Assembly (NCBI GenBank): GCA_026393955.1
Contig: JAPKZE010000193.1
Coordinates: 1-6,409, forward strand
Reading direction: 5' to 3'
Source of the DNA: Candidatus Aminicenantota bacterium
GTDB lineage: Bacteria > Acidobacteriota > Aminicenantia > Aminicenantales > Saccharicenantaceae
Length of the DNA: 6,409 nt
Shown here: piece by piece, positions 5,208-6,409 of the stretch
Layout: every line of letters starts with the position of its first letter
Numbering within the stretch: the first letter of the stretch is position 1
Translations under genes and position numbers: made by a program
Notes under the pieces: model-generated
Told to the model about the DNA's origin: nothing
Database searches by the model: none
Seen by the model: the letters and a program-made list of their open reading frames with translations, nothing else

Positions 5208-6409
5208 TTATGCGAGCCTCTTGGGCTTGACCTGGATCTCGGCGAGTCCGGGCTTCTTCTCGCACTCCTTGGCGAAATCCTGCTCGCGCTGGGAGTTGAC
5301 GTAGTCCGGGGACTGGAACCGGTAGGCGAATTTGGTGTGCTCGTCGTACTTGCCCTCGAGGATGCCGATGACGTCCTCGATATTGACCCGCTCCTCGTCG
5401 GTCGGAATGACGAAGATCTTGACCTTGGAATCTCCGGCCGAGATCTCGGTCTCGGCATTGCGGGTCTTGGCCAGCTTGTTCTTGGCCTTGTCGAGCTTGA
5501 TGCCCAGGAACTCCAGGCCCTCGAGCGATTTCTCGCGGATGAGGTCGGACATCTCGCCGACGCCGGCCGTGAAGACGACGGCGTCCGCGCCGCCGATGGC
5601 CGCGGAGTAGGCCCCGATGTATTTCTTGATGCGGTAGGACTCGACGTCGATGGCCAGCCGGGCCCGGGCGTCGCCCGCCTCGGCCGCCTGCTGGACGTCG
5701 CGGCGGTCGGTGTACTTGCCGGTGATCCCGAGCAGGCCCGACTTCTTGTTGAGCAGGTCGTTCATCTTGGCCGGCGGGACGCCCTCCTTCTCCATGACCA
5801 TGAGGTCGATGGCCGCGTCGTGGTCGCCGGACCGCGTGCCCATGACCAGGCCCTCGAGGGGCGTCAGTCCCATGCTCGTGTCGAAGGAGACGCCGTTCTT
5901 GATGGCGTTGGCCGAGACGCCGTTGCCGATGTGGAGGCAGACGAGATTGCACTGGAACGGGTCCTTGCCGAGGAGCAGGGCGGCCCGCTTGGCCACGTAG
6001 AGGAACGAGGTGCCGTGAAAGCCGTAGCGGCGGACGCCGTACTTCTCGTACCACTCGTAGGGCAGGGCGTACATGTAGGAGCTGGCCGGCATGGTCTGGT
6101 GCCAGGCCGTATCCATGATGGCGACGTGGGGAATGGCCGGGAGGACCGACAGGGCCGCTTCGATGCCCAGGACGTTGGGCGGATTGTGCAGGGGGGCCAG
6201 TCCGTAGAGGCTCTTGAAAGTCTCGATCGTGTCGGGCGTGATCTTGACCGATTTGGTGAACTTCTCGCCGCCGTGGACGACCCGGTGGCCGACGGCCGAG
6301 ATCTTCTGAAGGTCGTCGAGGACGCCGATCTTCGGATCGAGGAGGGTGTCGATGATGAGCTTGATGGCCTCCCGGTGGTTGGTGCACTCGTGGTCGAATT
6401 TGATCGGCT
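5208..6409 (-). CDS. ackA: Acetate kinase, partial (N-terminus beyond the right window edge)
   Basis: Acetate kinase (EC 2.7.2.1, ASKHA fold) interconverts acetate + ATP and acetyl phosphate + ADP, usually with phosphotransacetylase in fermentative energy conservation. The window encodes 399 residues; about 50 are missing, including the N-terminal phosphate-binding Asn-Cys/Ala-Gly-Ser motif. Gly-His-Arg-Val-Val-His-Gly-Gly is at 6267-6290 with the substrate-binding Arg, followed by Leu-Ala-Pro-Leu-His-Asn-Pro. Next come Asp-Thr-Ala-Trp-His-Gln-Thr-Met-Pro (from 6113), Gly-Phe-His-Gly-Thr-Ser, His-Ile-Gly-Asn-Gly, Met-Gly-Thr-Arg and Pro-Thr-Asp-Glu-Glu. The ATG at 6116 lies inside the Asp-Thr-Ala motif region and is not the start. 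The Gly and Ile of the adenosine pocket that differ in the pyrophosphate-type Entamoeba enzyme are conserved here, so ATP dependence is expected. Oddities: Phe replaces the His of Gly-Thr-Ser-His, Met replaces the Asn of Gly-Glu-Asn, and there is a C-terminal extension of about 37 residues. Confidence 0.95.
   Translation of the reverse strand, partial: PIKFDHECTNHREAIKLIIDTLLDPKIGVLDDLQKISAVGHRVVHGGEKFTKSVKITPDTIETFKSLYGLAPLHNPPNVLGIEAALSVLPAIPHVAIMDTAWHQTMPASSYMYALPYEWYEKYGVRRYGFHGTSFLYVAKRAALLLGKDPFQCNLVCLHIGNGVSANAIKNGVSFDTSMGLTPLEGLVMGTRSGDHDAAIDLMVMEKEGVPPAKMNDLLNKKSGLLGITGKYTDRRDVQQAAEAGDARARLAIDVESYRIKKYIGAYSAAIGGADAVVFTAGVGEMSDLIREKSLEGLEFLGIKLDKAKNKLAKTRNAETEISAGDSKVKIFVIPTDEERVNIEDVIGILEGKYDEHTKFAYRFQSPDYVNSQREQDFAKECEKKPGLAEIQVKPKRLA

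Noticed and set aside
3098..5458. A 786-codon - strand open frame across the M42 genes and the intergenic gap
   Set aside because: It overlaps two convincing + strand genes and the acetate kinase terminator. Its composition is Arg/Ser/Gly/Pro-rich, typical of antisense frames in GC-rich DNA.
6114..6116. ATG at 6116 as the start of acetate kinase
   Set aside because: The same frame continues upstream to the window edge and encodes the conserved Gly-His-Arg-Val-Val-His-Gly-Gly and Leu-Ala-Pro-Leu-His-Asn-Pro motifs, so the ATG is internal.
4936..6387. A 483-codon - strand open frame overlapping acetate kinase
   Set aside because: It is an off-frame reading of the acetate kinase gene, Arg/Pro/Gly/His-rich and without motifs. 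It also reads through the terminator.

Overview
This is a GC-rich bacterial chromosomal segment (about two thirds G+C by eye), densely packed and with ordinary housekeeping content. There is no rRNA, tRNA, IS element, phage gene or CRISPR array. Nothing fixes the taxon. The GC-rich style, the exported M42-type peptidases and a fermentative acetate kinase would suit an anaerobic heterotroph such as an Acidobacteriota/Aminicenantes-type lineage, but this is only a guess.

Layout from left to right. (1) A + strand pair: a membrane-anchored, helix-rich protein of unknown function that runs to the left window edge, then 10 nt later a low-molecular-weight protein tyrosine phosphatase. (2) Converging on it with only 15 nt between the stops, a - strand AI-2E family (PF01594) membrane transporter/permease. 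(3) A 127-nt divergent promoter region. (4) A + strand two-gene operon with ATGA stop/start overlap: two exported M42-fold proteins. The first has lost nearly all metal ligands and both catalytic-site glutamates, while the second keeps a complete active site. (5) A 379-nt convergent intergenic region holding a 12-bp inverted repeat of unknown role and, at its right end, a strong intrinsic terminator. (6) The - strand acetate kinase gene served by that terminator; its 5' end lies beyond the right window edge.

The most unusual feature is the M42 pair: a predicted pseudopeptidase translationally coupled to an apparently active paralog, both with Sec-type signal peptides although M42 enzymes are usually cytoplasmic oligomers. 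The simplest hypothesis is a secreted or periplasmic hetero-oligomeric peptidase with a non-catalytic structural or regulatory subunit. The acetate kinase also shows subfamily-like deviations and a C-terminal extension. The remaining genes look conventional.
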